Assembly (NCBI GenBank): GCA_964489425.1
Contig: CAZAYP010000079.1
Location: 1-21,616 of the forward strand
Reading direction: 5' to 3'
DNA length: 21,616 nt
DNA from: CAZAYP01 sp964489425 [NCBI: uncultured Verrucomicrobiota bacterium]
GTDB taxonomy: Bacteria; Verrucomicrobiota; Kiritimatiellia; RZYC01
Every line of letters begins with the position of its first letter. The stretch's first letter is position 1. The notes beneath the pieces are model-generated. The model made no database searches. It worked only from the letters and a program-made list of their open reading frames with translations, and was not told the origin of the DNA. The translations under genes were made by a program, and so were the position numbers. Positions 7,170-14,744 of this stretch are shown here, piece after piece.

Positions 7170-7831
7170 AAAATCAGCCCGTCCCGCATGTGGATCACCC
7201 GCTTGGCGCTGGCGGCGATGTCCTGCTCATGGGTTACCATGACCACGGTGATGCCCTCGCGGTTCAGTTCCTGGAACAGGTTCATGATCTCCGCGCCGGC
7301 GCGGCTGTCCAGGTTGCCGGTAGGCTCGTCGGCCAGGATCAGGCGTGGACTGTTCACCAGCGCCCGGGCAATGGCCACGCGCTGCTGCTGGCCGCCGGAC
7401 AACTGGCTGGGATGATGGTGGCACCGATCCGCCAGCCCCAGCCGCGTGAGCAGCGCCTGGGCTTTCTGCCGCTTTTCCCGCAGGTTCAGCGCCGGGCTGT
7501 AAAACAGGGGCAGCTCCACGTTTTCGAGCGCCGTGGTGCGGGCCAGCAAGTGAAAGTTCTGGAACACGAACCCGATCTTGCGGTTGCGCAGGCGGGCCAG
7601 CGCGTCGGGGCCCAGGCTGGCCACGGCCTCGCCGTCCAGGTCATAGGTCCCGGCCGTGGGTTGGTCGAGGCAGCCGAGCACGTTCAAGAGCGTGCTCTTG
7701 CCCGACCCGGACGCGCCCATGATGGCCAGGAAATCGCCGGCCGGGATGTCGAGCGACACCCCGCCTAACGCCGGGACATCGATCTCGCCGACGCGGTACA
7801 CCTTCGTAATCTGGTGCAAGCGGATCAGCAT
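7166..7831 (-). CDS. MacB/LolD-type ABC transporter ATPase
   Basis: A 221-residue cytoplasmic ATPase that powers the permease encoded next. It shows Walker A 'GASGSGKST' (about 39-47), a Q-loop in 'GFVFQNFHLL', signature 'LSGGQQQR' (about 143-150), Walker B plus D-loop 'LILADEPTGNLD' and the switch histidine in 'VMVTHE'. Length and motifs fit the LolD/MacB subfamily exactly. The start lies 6 nt after the stop of the adaptor gene, and the end overlaps the permease start by 4 nt. It is complete and shows no loss of catalytic residues. Confidence 0.95.
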   Translation of the reverse strand: MLIRLHQITKVYRVGEIDVPALGGVSLDIPAGDFLAIMGASGSGKSTLLNVLGCLDQPTAGTYDLDGEAVASLGPDALARLRNRKIGFVFQNFHLLARTTALENVELPLFYSPALNLREKRQKAQALLTRLGLADRCHHHPSQLSGGQQQRVAIARALVNSPRLILADEPTGNLDSRAGAEIMNLFQELNREGITVVMVTHEQDIAASAKRVIHMRDGLIL

Positions 7832-7837
7832 GGCAGC

Positions 7838-9112
7838 TCAATGCGAACCACGGCGGCCGCCGCCTCCGCCGCCCGGACCACCCGGGCCACGCGGCATAAA
7901 GGGGTTGACCACCGCGGCGTTCTTCTCGCCGGGGTTGAGCAGCCCGGTTACGACGTCCTGGCCTTCCGCCAGGTCCGTGGGTTCCAAAATCTCGGTGGAT
8001 GAGCCGTCGCTGACGCCCGGCGTGACTGCCACCGGCGTCAACCGGCGCTCCGCCTTGTCCCAAGCCCAGACCTGCGGACCAGCCGGCCGATCCCCCCGCC
8101 CCCCCCGTTCCCCGCGCTCCGCCGCGGCATGGTCCCGGCCGGCGGGCGGCGCGGCATCCGCAGCCGGCTTGAAGCGCAGGGCCGCGTTGGGCACCTTGAG
8201 CGCGCCGGTCCGGCGCGCCACCTCGCAGGAAATGTTGGCGGTCATGCCGGGGTACAGCAGGCCGTCGGGATTGGTGGCCTGGATCACCACCGGGTAGGTT
8301 ACCACGTTTTGGACGCTGGCCGCCGACAGGCGGATCTGGGTAACGGCGCCCGTGAACGTGTCTTCATACGCGTCCACCGTGAAGGACACCGGCTGGCCGG
8401 CGCGGATTCGACCGATATCCGCCTCGGGGATACTGGCCTCGACCTGCACCTCGCGCAGATCCGTGGCGATCTTGAACAGCACCTGGGCGGACATGTTGGC
8501 CACCACCGTCTGGCCTTCGCTCACATTGCGCGCGATCACCACGCCATCCACCGGCGACCGGATCGTGGTGTAGCCAAGGTTGGCCTGGGACAGCCGCAGG
8601 GAGGCCTTGGACTGGGCCACGGACGCCTCGGCCACCTTGACCTGGGCGGCCAGGGTGTCGCGGTTGGCGCGGGCCGCGTCCAGTTCCGTATCGGAAAGCA
8701 TCGCGCGCGCGGCCAGCTTGATGGCCCGTTCGAGGTCCTTGTCAGCCTGCAGCAGCTTGGCCTGGGCCTGCTCGACCGAGGCCTTGCTCTGCTTGAGGTT
8801 GGCCTTGTCCTGCGCCAGGCGCGCTTCGTACACCGTGGGCTCAATCTGCGCCACCAGGTCGCCGGCCTTCACCTTGTCATTGTAGTCCACATACAGCTTC
8901 TGCACCGGGCCGTTCACCTGGGTCCCCACGTCCACCAGCTTGAGGGGCTGGACAATCCCGGTCGCATGCACGGTAGCCACCACGTCGCCGCGCATCACCG
9001 ACGCCGTGCGGTACTGGCCGTCCGCCTTGGTGCGGCTGCCCGCGCGCAGCGCCCAGGCAACCCCGCCGGCAGCCACCACGACGATTCCCAGAACGATCAA
9101 CCAGCGTTTCAT
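7838..9112 (-). CDS. MacA/HlyD-type periplasmic adaptor protein
   Basis: A 424-residue membrane fusion protein linking the permease to the outer-membrane channel. It has an N-terminal membrane anchor at about 4-22 ('WLIVLGIVVVAAGGVAWAL'), a lipoyl half-motif ('VHATGIVQPLKLVDVGTQVNG'), a long coiled-coil hairpin at about 95-180 rich in Ala/Lys/Gln, the second lipoyl half ('LGYTTIRSPVDGVVIARNVSEG') and beta-barrel and membrane-proximal domains. The membrane-proximal domain is interrupted at about 325-345 by an Arg/Gly/Glu-rich low-complexity insert, and the protein ends in a Gly-rich tail (GGPGG...RRGSH). These GC-rich stretches are unusual for MacA and probably disordered. The ATG lies 2 nt after the stop of the TolC-like gene. 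Confidence 0.93.
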   Translation of the reverse strand: MKRWLIVLGIVVVAAGGVAWALRAGSRTKADGQYRTASVMRGDVVATVHATGIVQPLKLVDVGTQVNGPVQKLYVDYNDKVKAGDLVAQIEPTVYEARLAQDKANLKQSKASVEQAQAKLLQADKDLERAIKLAARAMLSDTELDAARANRDTLAAQVKVAEASVAQSKASLRLSQANLGYTTIRSPVDGVVIARNVSEGQTVVANMSAQVLFKIATDLREVQVEASIPEADIGRIRAGQPVSFTVDAYEDTFTGAVTQIRLSAASVQNVVTYPVVIQATNPDGLLYPGMTANISCEVARRTGALKVPNAALRFKPAADAAPPAGRDHAAAERGERGGRGDRPAGPQVWAWDKAERRLTPVAVTPGVSDGSSTEILEPTDLAEGQDVVTGLLNPGEKNAAVVNPFMPRGPGGPGGGGGGRRGSH

Positions 9113-9114
9113 GA

Positions 9115-10542
9115 CTACTCTTCTCCAATGGCGTTATTTATCTGGGCGACCGCGATCAGGCAGTCGCAGCGCGCCTTGACTTCATCCGCGCGCGCCCGGG
9201 TCAGCGCCACCTCCGCGTCCGTGACTTCCACGGCCGAGGCGTTCCCGACACGGTAGCGGCCATTAATCAGCTCCAGGCTTTCGCGGGCCTGGCGCGCGAT
9301 GAGCGCGGTCAGGACCAGGCGCTGGCGGGCGCTTTGCAACTGGCTGACCGCCTTGCTGAGATCCAGGTACACCTGCTGTTCCCGGGTGGCATACAGCGCC
9401 CGCGCCGCGCGCAGGCGGGCCAGGGTTTCCTCGATCCGGCCGGTCTGGCGGCCGGCGCTGAAAATACGCCAGGCGGACCGCAGTGCGGCGGACGCGTTCC
9501 AGACCAGCGGGAACGCGGTCCCGGCGAAGCTGAGCTGAGCCGACAGCCGCAGGTCTGGATATAGATCCGCGATGGCCTCGCTCACGGCAGCGCTGGCCGC
9601 GCGCTCGCGGGCTTCGAGGGCGCGCAGTTCCGGGTGCCGCTGCCGGGCCCGGGCCATCAAGTCGTCAAGGTTCGTGTCCGCGTCCGGGGCCGGCACCCCG
9701 GCGATCGCGAACCCAGGATCCTCGGCCAACCCCAGGCTGCGATTCAGCGTGGCGCGGGCCACCATGACCTCGTTGCGGGCATCGATCAAGGCCAACTCGG
9801 CGTTGCCCAGGTCCACCTCGGCCTTGGTCACGTCGTAACGGATGCGCCGCCCGACCTCGGCAAACGCCCGGACCTGGTCCAGGTGCGCCTGGAACTGGCG
9901 CACGGCTTCCTCGGCCACCTGGCGCAGTTCCTGCGCCTTGCCGAGGCTGTAATAAGCTGATCGCAGGTTGTAGGAGACATTGTTCTGCGCGGCGCGCAAT
10001 TCTTCCGTGGCCGCCATCAGGCTGGCCATGGCCTGGCGAACCTGCGCCGGGGTTTTCCCAAAGTCATACACCAGCAAGTCCATGTCCAGGCCGGCGCTGT
10101 AGCGGGTGTCCAAGTCCGTGTTGCCGCGCTCGATTTCACTGTTGGCGGTGCCCTTGGAATAGCCAAGCGAGCCATCCAGGGCGGGCCAGTATCCCGCCCG
10201 CACCTGCTTCAGTTGGGCCGTGGCCGCGGCCAGGTTCTGGCTGGCCAGGGCAATGGTGGGATGGTTGGCCCGCGCGATCTCCAGGGCGCGGTCAAGCGAG
10301 AGCACCATGTTGGAGGCCAGCCCAACCTCCGTTGCTTTCAGCGTGCGCTCGCCAGGGGGCGAATTCGTGCCGGCCTGGATCTCGCGGGCGTGCCGCACCG
10401 TGGCGCAGCCCGATGCGAAGGCCAGGAGCGCCGCCAGCAGACCGCCCGCGCAAAAAATGCGCAAACCTGGCAGGCGAAGCGCAAGCCACAAGGACTCATC
10501 CTGAACTACCCGGGCATTCCACATCTGGATTAGAACGTACAT
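9115..10542 (-). CDS. TolC-family outer membrane efflux lipoprotein
   Basis: An outer-membrane channel protein of the OEP/NodT class, 475 residues from the ATG at 10542. A lipobox 'LAFASGC' puts the lipidated cysteine at position 46, which is deep. A TTG at 10491 preceded by AGGA would give a more typical 29-residue lipoprotein leader and may be the true start. Two OEP repeats follow, each with long amphipathic helices ('LSLDRALEIARANHPTIALASQNL' and 'DLMARARQRHPELRALEARE') and beta-strand segments ('YPDLRLSAQLSF'). The C-terminal 'ELINGRYRVGNASAVEVTDAEVAL' is the typical OEP signature. It is the first gene of the efflux operon. I see no sigma54 promoter ahead of it; a TATTAT at 10575-10570 might be a -10, without a good -35. 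Confidence 0.92.
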   Translation of the reverse strand: MYVLIQMWNARVVQDESLWLALRLPGLRIFCAGGLLAALLAFASGCATVRHAREIQAGTNSPPGERTLKATEVGLASNMVLSLDRALEIARANHPTIALASQNLAAATAQLKQVRAGYWPALDGSLGYSKGTANSEIERGNTDLDTRYSAGLDMDLLVYDFGKTPAQVRQAMASLMAATEELRAAQNNVSYNLRSAYYSLGKAQELRQVAEEAVRQFQAHLDQVRAFAEVGRRIRYDVTKAEVDLGNAELALIDARNEVMVARATLNRSLGLAEDPGFAIAGVPAPDADTNLDDLMARARQRHPELRALEARERAASAAVSEAIADLYPDLRLSAQLSFAGTAFPLVWNASAALRSAWRIFSAGRQTGRIEETLARLRAARALYATREQQVYLDLSKAVSQLQSARQRLVLTALIARQARESLELINGRYRVGNASAVEVTDAEVALTRARADEVKARCDCLIAVAQINNAIGEE

Positions 10543-10633
10543 ACCGGCCTATTTATTGCCCGGCCGGCCATAATATCCAAGTCCATTGATGAGATAACTC
10601 CATGAGACTGCACCTAACCGGCGGCCTGGCCAT

Positions 10634-10656
10634 GCAGGCGGGGACGCCTGCGCTAC
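10634..10656. repeat. REP-like hairpin repeat, copy 2
   Basis: The 23 nt are identical to 767-789 in the same orientation: GCAGGCG, loop GGGA, CGCCTGC, then GCTAC. Read on the minus strand the repeat begins GTAGC, and the TAG within it is the stop codon of the sigma54 activator gene. The repeat therefore forms a hairpin at the 3' end of that mRNA. Confidence 0.8.
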
Positions 10657-12155
10657 TCCGAATTCACGGCATTCGCCGAACGCGGGGCAGGTTGAACATA
10701 TTTCCGGACCGTGCGCCAGTCCAGGCCCGTGCGCCGCGCCACCTCGCCGTAGGTGCCGTGGCGCGCCAGCAGCAGCCGGCAATACCCGGACAGCAGGCCC
10801 GTGGCCGTAACCGTTCCCTCGCGGACAGCCGCCGCCAGTTCCTCCGCGGCATCCGCCGTGGCCAACGGCCCCTCGCCCGCGTACGCGCCAGTCAACAGGA
10901 TGCGGCGCACGGCCTGCTCCAACTCGCGCACGTTGCCGGGCCAGGCGTAATCGGCGCCCGGCCGAATCCGCAACTGGCCGCAGATGGCGGCGGTCAGATC
11001 AGGCGCAGAACGGCCCAACAAGCGCTGCAGGAGCAAGGCCACCAGGTGGTCCAGTTCTTCCGGGGTTTCCCGAATGCGCTGCCGAAGGGGCGGGACAAGG
11101 AGTACATCAGAACACAGCCGGTAATAAAAATCGTCGCGAAACCGCCCGCCCCGGCGCAGGGCGTCCAGCGGCTGGTGGGTGGCGGCGATCACCCGCCCGC
11201 TGAACCGCCGCACCTCGTGGCTGCCGACCGGCGAATACGTCCGCTCCTGCAACACGCGCAGCAGCTTGATTTGCACCGGGGCGCTGAGATCGCCGATCTC
11301 GTCCAGGAAGATTGCCCCCTCGGCGCTACAGCGGGACAGCACGCCCTCATAATCGTTGATCGCGCCGGTGAACGCGCCCTTGCGGTGGCCGAACAGCTCC
11401 GACTCGATCAGCGATTCCGGAAACTGGGACAGGTTCAGGGCCACGAAGCTGCGCATGAAGCTGGCGGCAAAGCAGCCCTCGCGGGCGTTGAACGGGATGA
11501 AGCCCGAGCGGCCGATGGCCTGGGCCGCCGCCCCCTTGCCGGCCCCGGTTTCGCCGAGCAGCAGCGTGGAGAAGTCCTCCATCCGGTTCCACAGGTCGAT
11601 CGCATAGCGCTCCATGTCGCCGGTGAACACGTTGCTCCACAGCCGCTCGCGCAGGGCGCGCATGCAGGGGCTCACGCCGACCAGGGCCGTGGCAATGAAG
11701 TAATAGGCGCGCCGGAGCTGGTAGAAAATGGCAACGTGGCGGGCGGCCGTGGCGGCCGCAATCCCCCGGTGCTCCAGCAGAGCCAGCGCCGCGCCGGCAA
11801 ACGGCACTGGCTGAGGTTGTCCGTCGGCGGCGATCTCGTCAAGGATCAGGCGGTCGAACGCGGCCAGGTAACGGTGGAATACGTCGAACAGAACCGCCAC
11901 CTCTACCAAGCGGCGGTCCGCGGCCGGCAAGCGGCGCATCACCGCCGGGGCCGCGGATTCCAGGGCCGCCACCTCGGCCTGAACCCGCGCGATGGCCGCA
12001 TCCACCGCCTGGTCTGCGGGCGCGCCGGGCGCCAAACCCGCAAGCCGTGTGTTGATCTGTTCCCGCTCCGCGCTGAACGGATTGGCGAACACGGCGGCGC
12101 TGACCAGCGCAAAGAACTCGCGCTGTGCGGCATCAAGCTCTACGACGGAACTCAT
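10653..12155 (-). CDS. Sigma54-dependent transcriptional activator (bacterial enhancer-binding protein)
   Basis: A 500-residue activator that remodels sigma54-RNA polymerase by ATP hydrolysis. Residues 1 to about 185 form a helical, Ala-rich N-terminal domain that is not a receiver, GAF, PAS or V4R domain I recognise. The AAA+ core has Walker A 'GETGAGKG' (about 197-204), an intact sigma54-contacting 'GAFTGA' (about 259-264), Walker B 'IFLDEIGD' (about 281-288), and 'FRDDFYYRL' with the sensor and arginine-finger region. Between Walker A and GAFTGA it carries about ten more residues than NtrC ('FIPFNAREGCFAASF' region), a mark of a bEBP subgroup common in environmental genomes. A C-terminal HTH ('TYGEVARRTGLDWRTVRKYV', about 466-485) binds DNA. 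It is divergent from a perfect sigma54 promoter, its obvious target. No clear ribosome binding site precedes the ATG. The stop codon lies in a REP-like repeat. Confidence 0.93.
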   Translation of the reverse strand: MSSVVELDAAQREFFALVSAAVFANPFSAEREQINTRLAGLAPGAPADQAVDAAIARVQAEVAALESAAPAVMRRLPAADRRLVEVAVLFDVFHRYLAAFDRLILDEIAADGQPQPVPFAGAALALLEHRGIAAATAARHVAIFYQLRRAYYFIATALVGVSPCMRALRERLWSNVFTGDMERYAIDLWNRMEDFSTLLLGETGAGKGAAAQAIGRSGFIPFNAREGCFAASFMRSFVALNLSQFPESLIESELFGHRKGAFTGAINDYEGVLSRCSAEGAIFLDEIGDLSAPVQIKLLRVLQERTYSPVGSHEVRRFSGRVIAATHQPLDALRRGGRFRDDFYYRLCSDVLLVPPLRQRIRETPEELDHLVALLLQRLLGRSAPDLTAAICGQLRIRPGADYAWPGNVRELEQAVRRILLTGAYAGEGPLATADAAEELAAAVREGTVTATGLLSGYCRLLLARHGTYGEVARRTGLDWRTVRKYVQPAPRSANAVNSE

Positions 12156-12175
12156 TTGGAATAATTAACATACAA

Positions 12176-12279
12176 TTTATGAATATAATACAAGCATTTA
12201 TTGTATAGTTATAATCTTTACATAAACGCATCAGCTTTATCATCTGTTTATGCCGCATTGCGTTATGACTTTTCATAAA
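12176..12279. promoter_or_regulatory. Candidate upstream activator sites (TTTATG/CATAAA) for the sigma54 activator
   Basis: Four copies of one hexamer alternate in orientation: TTTATG at 12176-12181, CATAAA at 12221-12226, TTTATG at 12247-12252 and CATAAA at 12274-12279. The middle two extend to a 7-bp dyad (CATAAAC...GTTTATG), and the last forms TTATG-N6-CATAA at 12263-12278. A separate dyad ATACAA-N7-TTGTAT lies at 12188-12206. The sites fill the AT-rich interval between the activator start and its target promoter, where bEBP enhancer sites are expected. Binding is inference. Confidence 0.5.
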
Positions 12280-12282
12280 AAC

Positions 12283-12299
12283 TGGCACGCTAATTGCAT
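12283..12299 (+). promoter_or_regulatory. Sigma54 (RpoN) promoter of the VIT-VWA operon
   Basis: TGGCACGCTAATTGCA matches the -24/-12 consensus (TGGCACG-N4-TTGCW) at every defined position. It directs transcription to the right, with a start expected near 12309. It is divergent from a sigma54 activator gene 128 nt away and 54 nt upstream of the ATG of the first operon gene. This placement also rules out the in-frame GTG at 12308 as the start. Confidence 0.9.
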
Positions 12300-12352
12300 A
12301 TAGCCCCGTGATGGCAGACATGGGGTCTGCTACTAAACAGAGGAGGAGTTGG

Positions 12353-14383
12353 ATGAAGGCAATTGGATGCGTGAGGATGGGGTGGATGCTCTTGGTTAGG
12401 AGATTGGCCGGAGCAGCCCTGATCGGGACAGTTTGGGCGGGGACCACGGCCAGCGGCGCCGGATTGCTCAAGCCCAAGGGCGGGGAGGCCAACGGCCTGG
12501 TGATCCGGTCCCACCAGGTCAAGGCCGTGATCAATAACGGGTTTGCCCAGACCGAGGTGGACCAGGTATTTGCCAACGTGACGGACCAGGACATGGAAGC
12601 CGTGTACTCGTTCCCACTGCCCAAGCAGGCCAGCCTGGCGGAACTCAGCCTGTGGATCGACGGGCAGGAAGTGCTGGGCGAAGTCGTGGAAAAAGAACGG
12701 GCGCGCCAGATATACCAGCAGCAGGCCGCTCAAGGCAACGATACCGCGCTGGCCGAGAAGAACGACTTCAAGACCTTTGACATCAGCGTGGGCCGGGTGC
12801 GCGCCGGCAGCGAAACCCGCGTGCGGCTGGTCTATTACCAGCCGCTGGAAATCGACCTGAATGTCGGCCGTTACCTCTACCCGCTGGCAGAAGGCGGCGT
12901 GGACGATGACCGGATCGCGTTCTGGTCCGTGGACGACCGCGTGGAGTGTGGTTTCTCGTTCCAACTGACGTTAAAATCCGCGTTCCCGGTGCGCGACGTG
13001 CGCGTGCCGGGATTCGAGACCGTGGCGCAGGTCACCCGCGCGGACGCTGCGGCCGAGGGTCAGGACACGGTCTACGAGATTTCCCTGCAGCAGGCCGAGG
13101 GCGCCAACCTGGCCAAGGACATCATCGTCTATTACCGGCTGGATGACACCGTGCCTGCCCGTGTCGAACTGGTGCCCTACCGGGCGGCCGCCGATCAAGC
13201 CGGCACGTTCATGGCTGTGATCACGCCGGCGGCCTCGCTCCAGCGCATTGCCGAAGGCACGGACTGGCTGTTTGTGCTGGACCGCTCCGGCAGCATGGGC
13301 GGCGGCAAGATCGCGGCGCTGGCCGACGGAGTGTCCCGCGTGCTGGGGCAGATGTCTCCCAAGGATCGGTTTGCCATCATCACGTTCAACGAGCGCGCGG
13401 AAAACTTCACCCGCGGGTTTGTCCCGGCCACGCCGGACGCGGTGGCCCACTGGATCCGCCAGGTGCAGGGATTGCATGCCGATGGCAGCACGGCGCTGTT
13501 CGACGGCTTGAAAATGGCCTATGACAACCTGGAAACCGAACGCACCAGCGGCATCATCCTGGTGACCGACGGTGTGTGCAACGTCGGCCCCACGGACCAC
13601 GCCACATTCCTCGGCTTGTTGGACCAGTACGACATCCGCCTGTTCACGTTCGTCATCGGCAACAGCGCCAACCAGCCGCTGATGGAGCGCCTGGCCCTGG
13701 ACTCGGGCGGGTTCGCCATGAACGTGTCGGACGGCGACGACATGGTCGGCCGCCTGCTCCAGGCCAAGGCCAAGGTGTTGCACGAGTGCCTGCACGACGT
13801 GGAGCTGGTCTTCCATGGCGAGCGGGTGCGCGAGGTCACCCCGGCCAGGATCGGCAACCTTTATCTCGGCCAGCAGGCCGTGGTCTTCGGGCGCTACGAC
13901 GGCGCCGGCGAGGTGGACCTGGAAATGCGCGCCAAGATATCGGGCCAGGACCAAAGCTGGCATTGCCGGACCACCCTGCCGGAAATCGATACGCACAACC
14001 CCGAACTGGAACGTCTGTGGGCGCTGTCCCGCATCGACGAGCTGATGCAGGCCATCCGCGAAAAGGGCGCGGATGAAACCCTGCGGCAGAACGTGGTGGA
14101 CCTGGGCCTTGAGTACTCGCTGGTCACGGACTACACCTCCATGGTCGTGGTCCGGCCGGAGGTCGCGGAAACCGAAGGCCTTGGCCGGCGCAACGCCGAC
14201 CGCGTGACCCGCGAGCGCCAGGCCCAGGCCGCGCGCGCCGCCGCCCCCGCGGCCAACTACCGCGTGGACAACGGCGCCACCTTCAACGGCCAGGCCGCGC
14301 CGGGCATCGGCACTGGTCCGGTGGGCCCGTTGTTCCTTCTGCTGGCCGGCTGGCTCGCCTGGCAACGGCGGAAAAACCATTAG
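12353..14383 (+). CDS. Exported VIT-VWA protein with C-terminal sorting-type tail
   Basis: A 676-residue surface or periplasmic protein. AGGAGG at 12341-12346 lies six bases before the ATG at 12353. A signal peptide covers about 1-36. A VIT domain follows (about 45-175, with 'VDQVFANVTDQDMEAVYSFPLP' and 'ARQIYQQQ'), then a von Willebrand A domain with a complete MIDAS: 'DRSGSMGG' (Asp310), the Thr in 'DGSTALFDG' and the Asp in 'LVTDGVCN'. VIT-VWA proteins resemble inter-alpha-trypsin inhibitor heavy chains and bind partners through a metal ion. The end is distinctive: an Ala-rich linker, a Gly/Pro stretch ('PGIGTGPVGP'), a short hydrophobic helix ('LFLLLAGWLAW') and a basic tail 'QRRKNH'. That is the tripartite layout of GlyGly-CTERM substrates of rhombosortase, and a rhombosortase-like gene lies two genes downstream. 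VIT-VWA proteins are also known as dedicated sortase targets in marine proteobacteria. Confidence 0.92.
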   Translation: MKAIGCVRMGWMLLVRRLAGAALIGTVWAGTTASGAGLLKPKGGEANGLVIRSHQVKAVINNGFAQTEVDQVFANVTDQDMEAVYSFPLPKQASLAELSLWIDGQEVLGEVVEKERARQIYQQQAAQGNDTALAEKNDFKTFDISVGRVRAGSETRVRLVYYQPLEIDLNVGRYLYPLAEGGVDDDRIAFWSVDDRVECGFSFQLTLKSAFPVRDVRVPGFETVAQVTRADAAAEGQDTVYEISLQQAEGANLAKDIIVYYRLDDTVPARVELVPYRAAADQAGTFMAVITPAASLQRIAEGTDWLFVLDRSGSMGGGKIAALADGVSRVLGQMSPKDRFAIITFNERAENFTRGFVPATPDAVAHWIRQVQGLHADGSTALFDGLKMAYDNLETERTSGIILVTDGVCNVGPTDHATFLGLLDQYDIRLFTFVIGNSANQPLMERLALDSGGFAMNVSDGDDMVGRLLQAKAKVLHECLHDVELVFHGERVREVTPARIGNLYLGQQAVVFGRYDGAGEVDLEMRAKISGQDQSWHCRTTLPEIDTHNPELERLWALSRIDELMQAIREKGADETLRQNVVDLGLEYSLVTDYTSMVVVRPEVAETEGLGRRNADRVTRERQAQAARAAAPAANYRVDNGATFNGQAAPGIGTGPVGPLFLLLAGWLAWQRRKNH

Positions 14384-14388
14384 AACGT

Positions 14389-14426
14389 GTTGCGCTGCCC
14401 GGGGCCCACCCCCCGGGCAGCGCAAC
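14389..14426. repeat. Perfect 16-bp hairpin between the VIT-VWA gene and the rest of the operon
   Basis: GTTGCGCTGCCCGGGG (14389-14404), loop CCCACC, and the exact complement at 14411-14426. It starts five bases after the VIT-VWA stop codon. No T-run follows, so it is not a standard intrinsic terminator. It could block 3' exonucleases or attenuate read-through, so that the structural protein is made in excess of the downstream enzymes. Confidence 0.85.
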
Positions 14427-14476
14427 GACTCCATACGGAACGTCTTGGACAATAGACAAACAAACGGAGAATAATC

Positions 14477-14740
14477 ATGAGTGGTCTAACACTGGTTGTA
14501 ATTCTGATCGTAATAGCCGCACTGGGAGCCACTGTATGGGGCCTGTTCAACCGCCACCGCTCGATACTGTGCGCCGTGGCCGGCATCCTGATCGCCCTCG
14601 GCGCCATCCCTGGCGGACTCCATGCCTGGGGGGAAGCCCATTCCATGGCATGGACGACGGTGTATGCGCTGGTACTGGTACTTGGATTGGTTTCAACCCT
14701 GCGCCAGATCCTCATGAAAGACGGCCGCTGGTCGATATAA
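14477..14740 (+). CDS. Small integral membrane protein, unknown function
   Basis: An 87-residue hydrophobic protein with three likely membrane segments: about 4-24 ('LTLVVILIVIAALGATVWGLF'), 30-50 ('ILCAVAGILIALGAIPGGLHAW') and 58-76 ('AWTTVYALVLVLGLVSTL'), and a short charged C-terminus (RQILMKDGRWSI). GGAG lies eight bases before the ATG. It begins 93 nt after the VIT-VWA gene, past the hairpin, and is followed closely by the rhombosortase-like gene, so the two are probably translated together. I do not recognise the family. A helper subunit or chaperone of the intramembrane protease is possible but only suggested by position. Confidence 0.75.
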   Translation: MSGLTLVVILIVIAALGATVWGLFNRHRSILCAVAGILIALGAIPGGLHAWGEAHSMAWTTVYALVLVLGLVSTLRQILMKDGRWSI

Positions 14741-14744
14741 AGGC

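Noticed and set aside
8129-9256. 375-codon plus-strand frame
   Set aside because: It is antisense to the MacA-like adaptor gene, with no recognisable domain.
10602-12164. 520-codon open frame on the plus strand
   Set aside because: It lies antisense to the sigma54 activator, which has clear motifs. The long frame is a by-product of GC-rich codon use and shows no domain.
12308-12352. Upstream GTG/ATG starts for the VIT-VWA gene
   Set aside because: They coincide with the expected sigma54 transcription start and lack a ribosome binding site; ATG 12353 has AGGAGG at ideal spacing.
14389-14426. Intrinsic terminator
   Set aside because: The hairpin is strong but is followed by ACGACTCC rather than a T-run, and same-strand genes continue closely.
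12971-14452. 493-codon open frame on the minus strand
   Set aside because: It is antisense to the VIT-VWA gene and rich in His/Gln/Arg as expected for a shadow frame; no domain or ribosome binding site.
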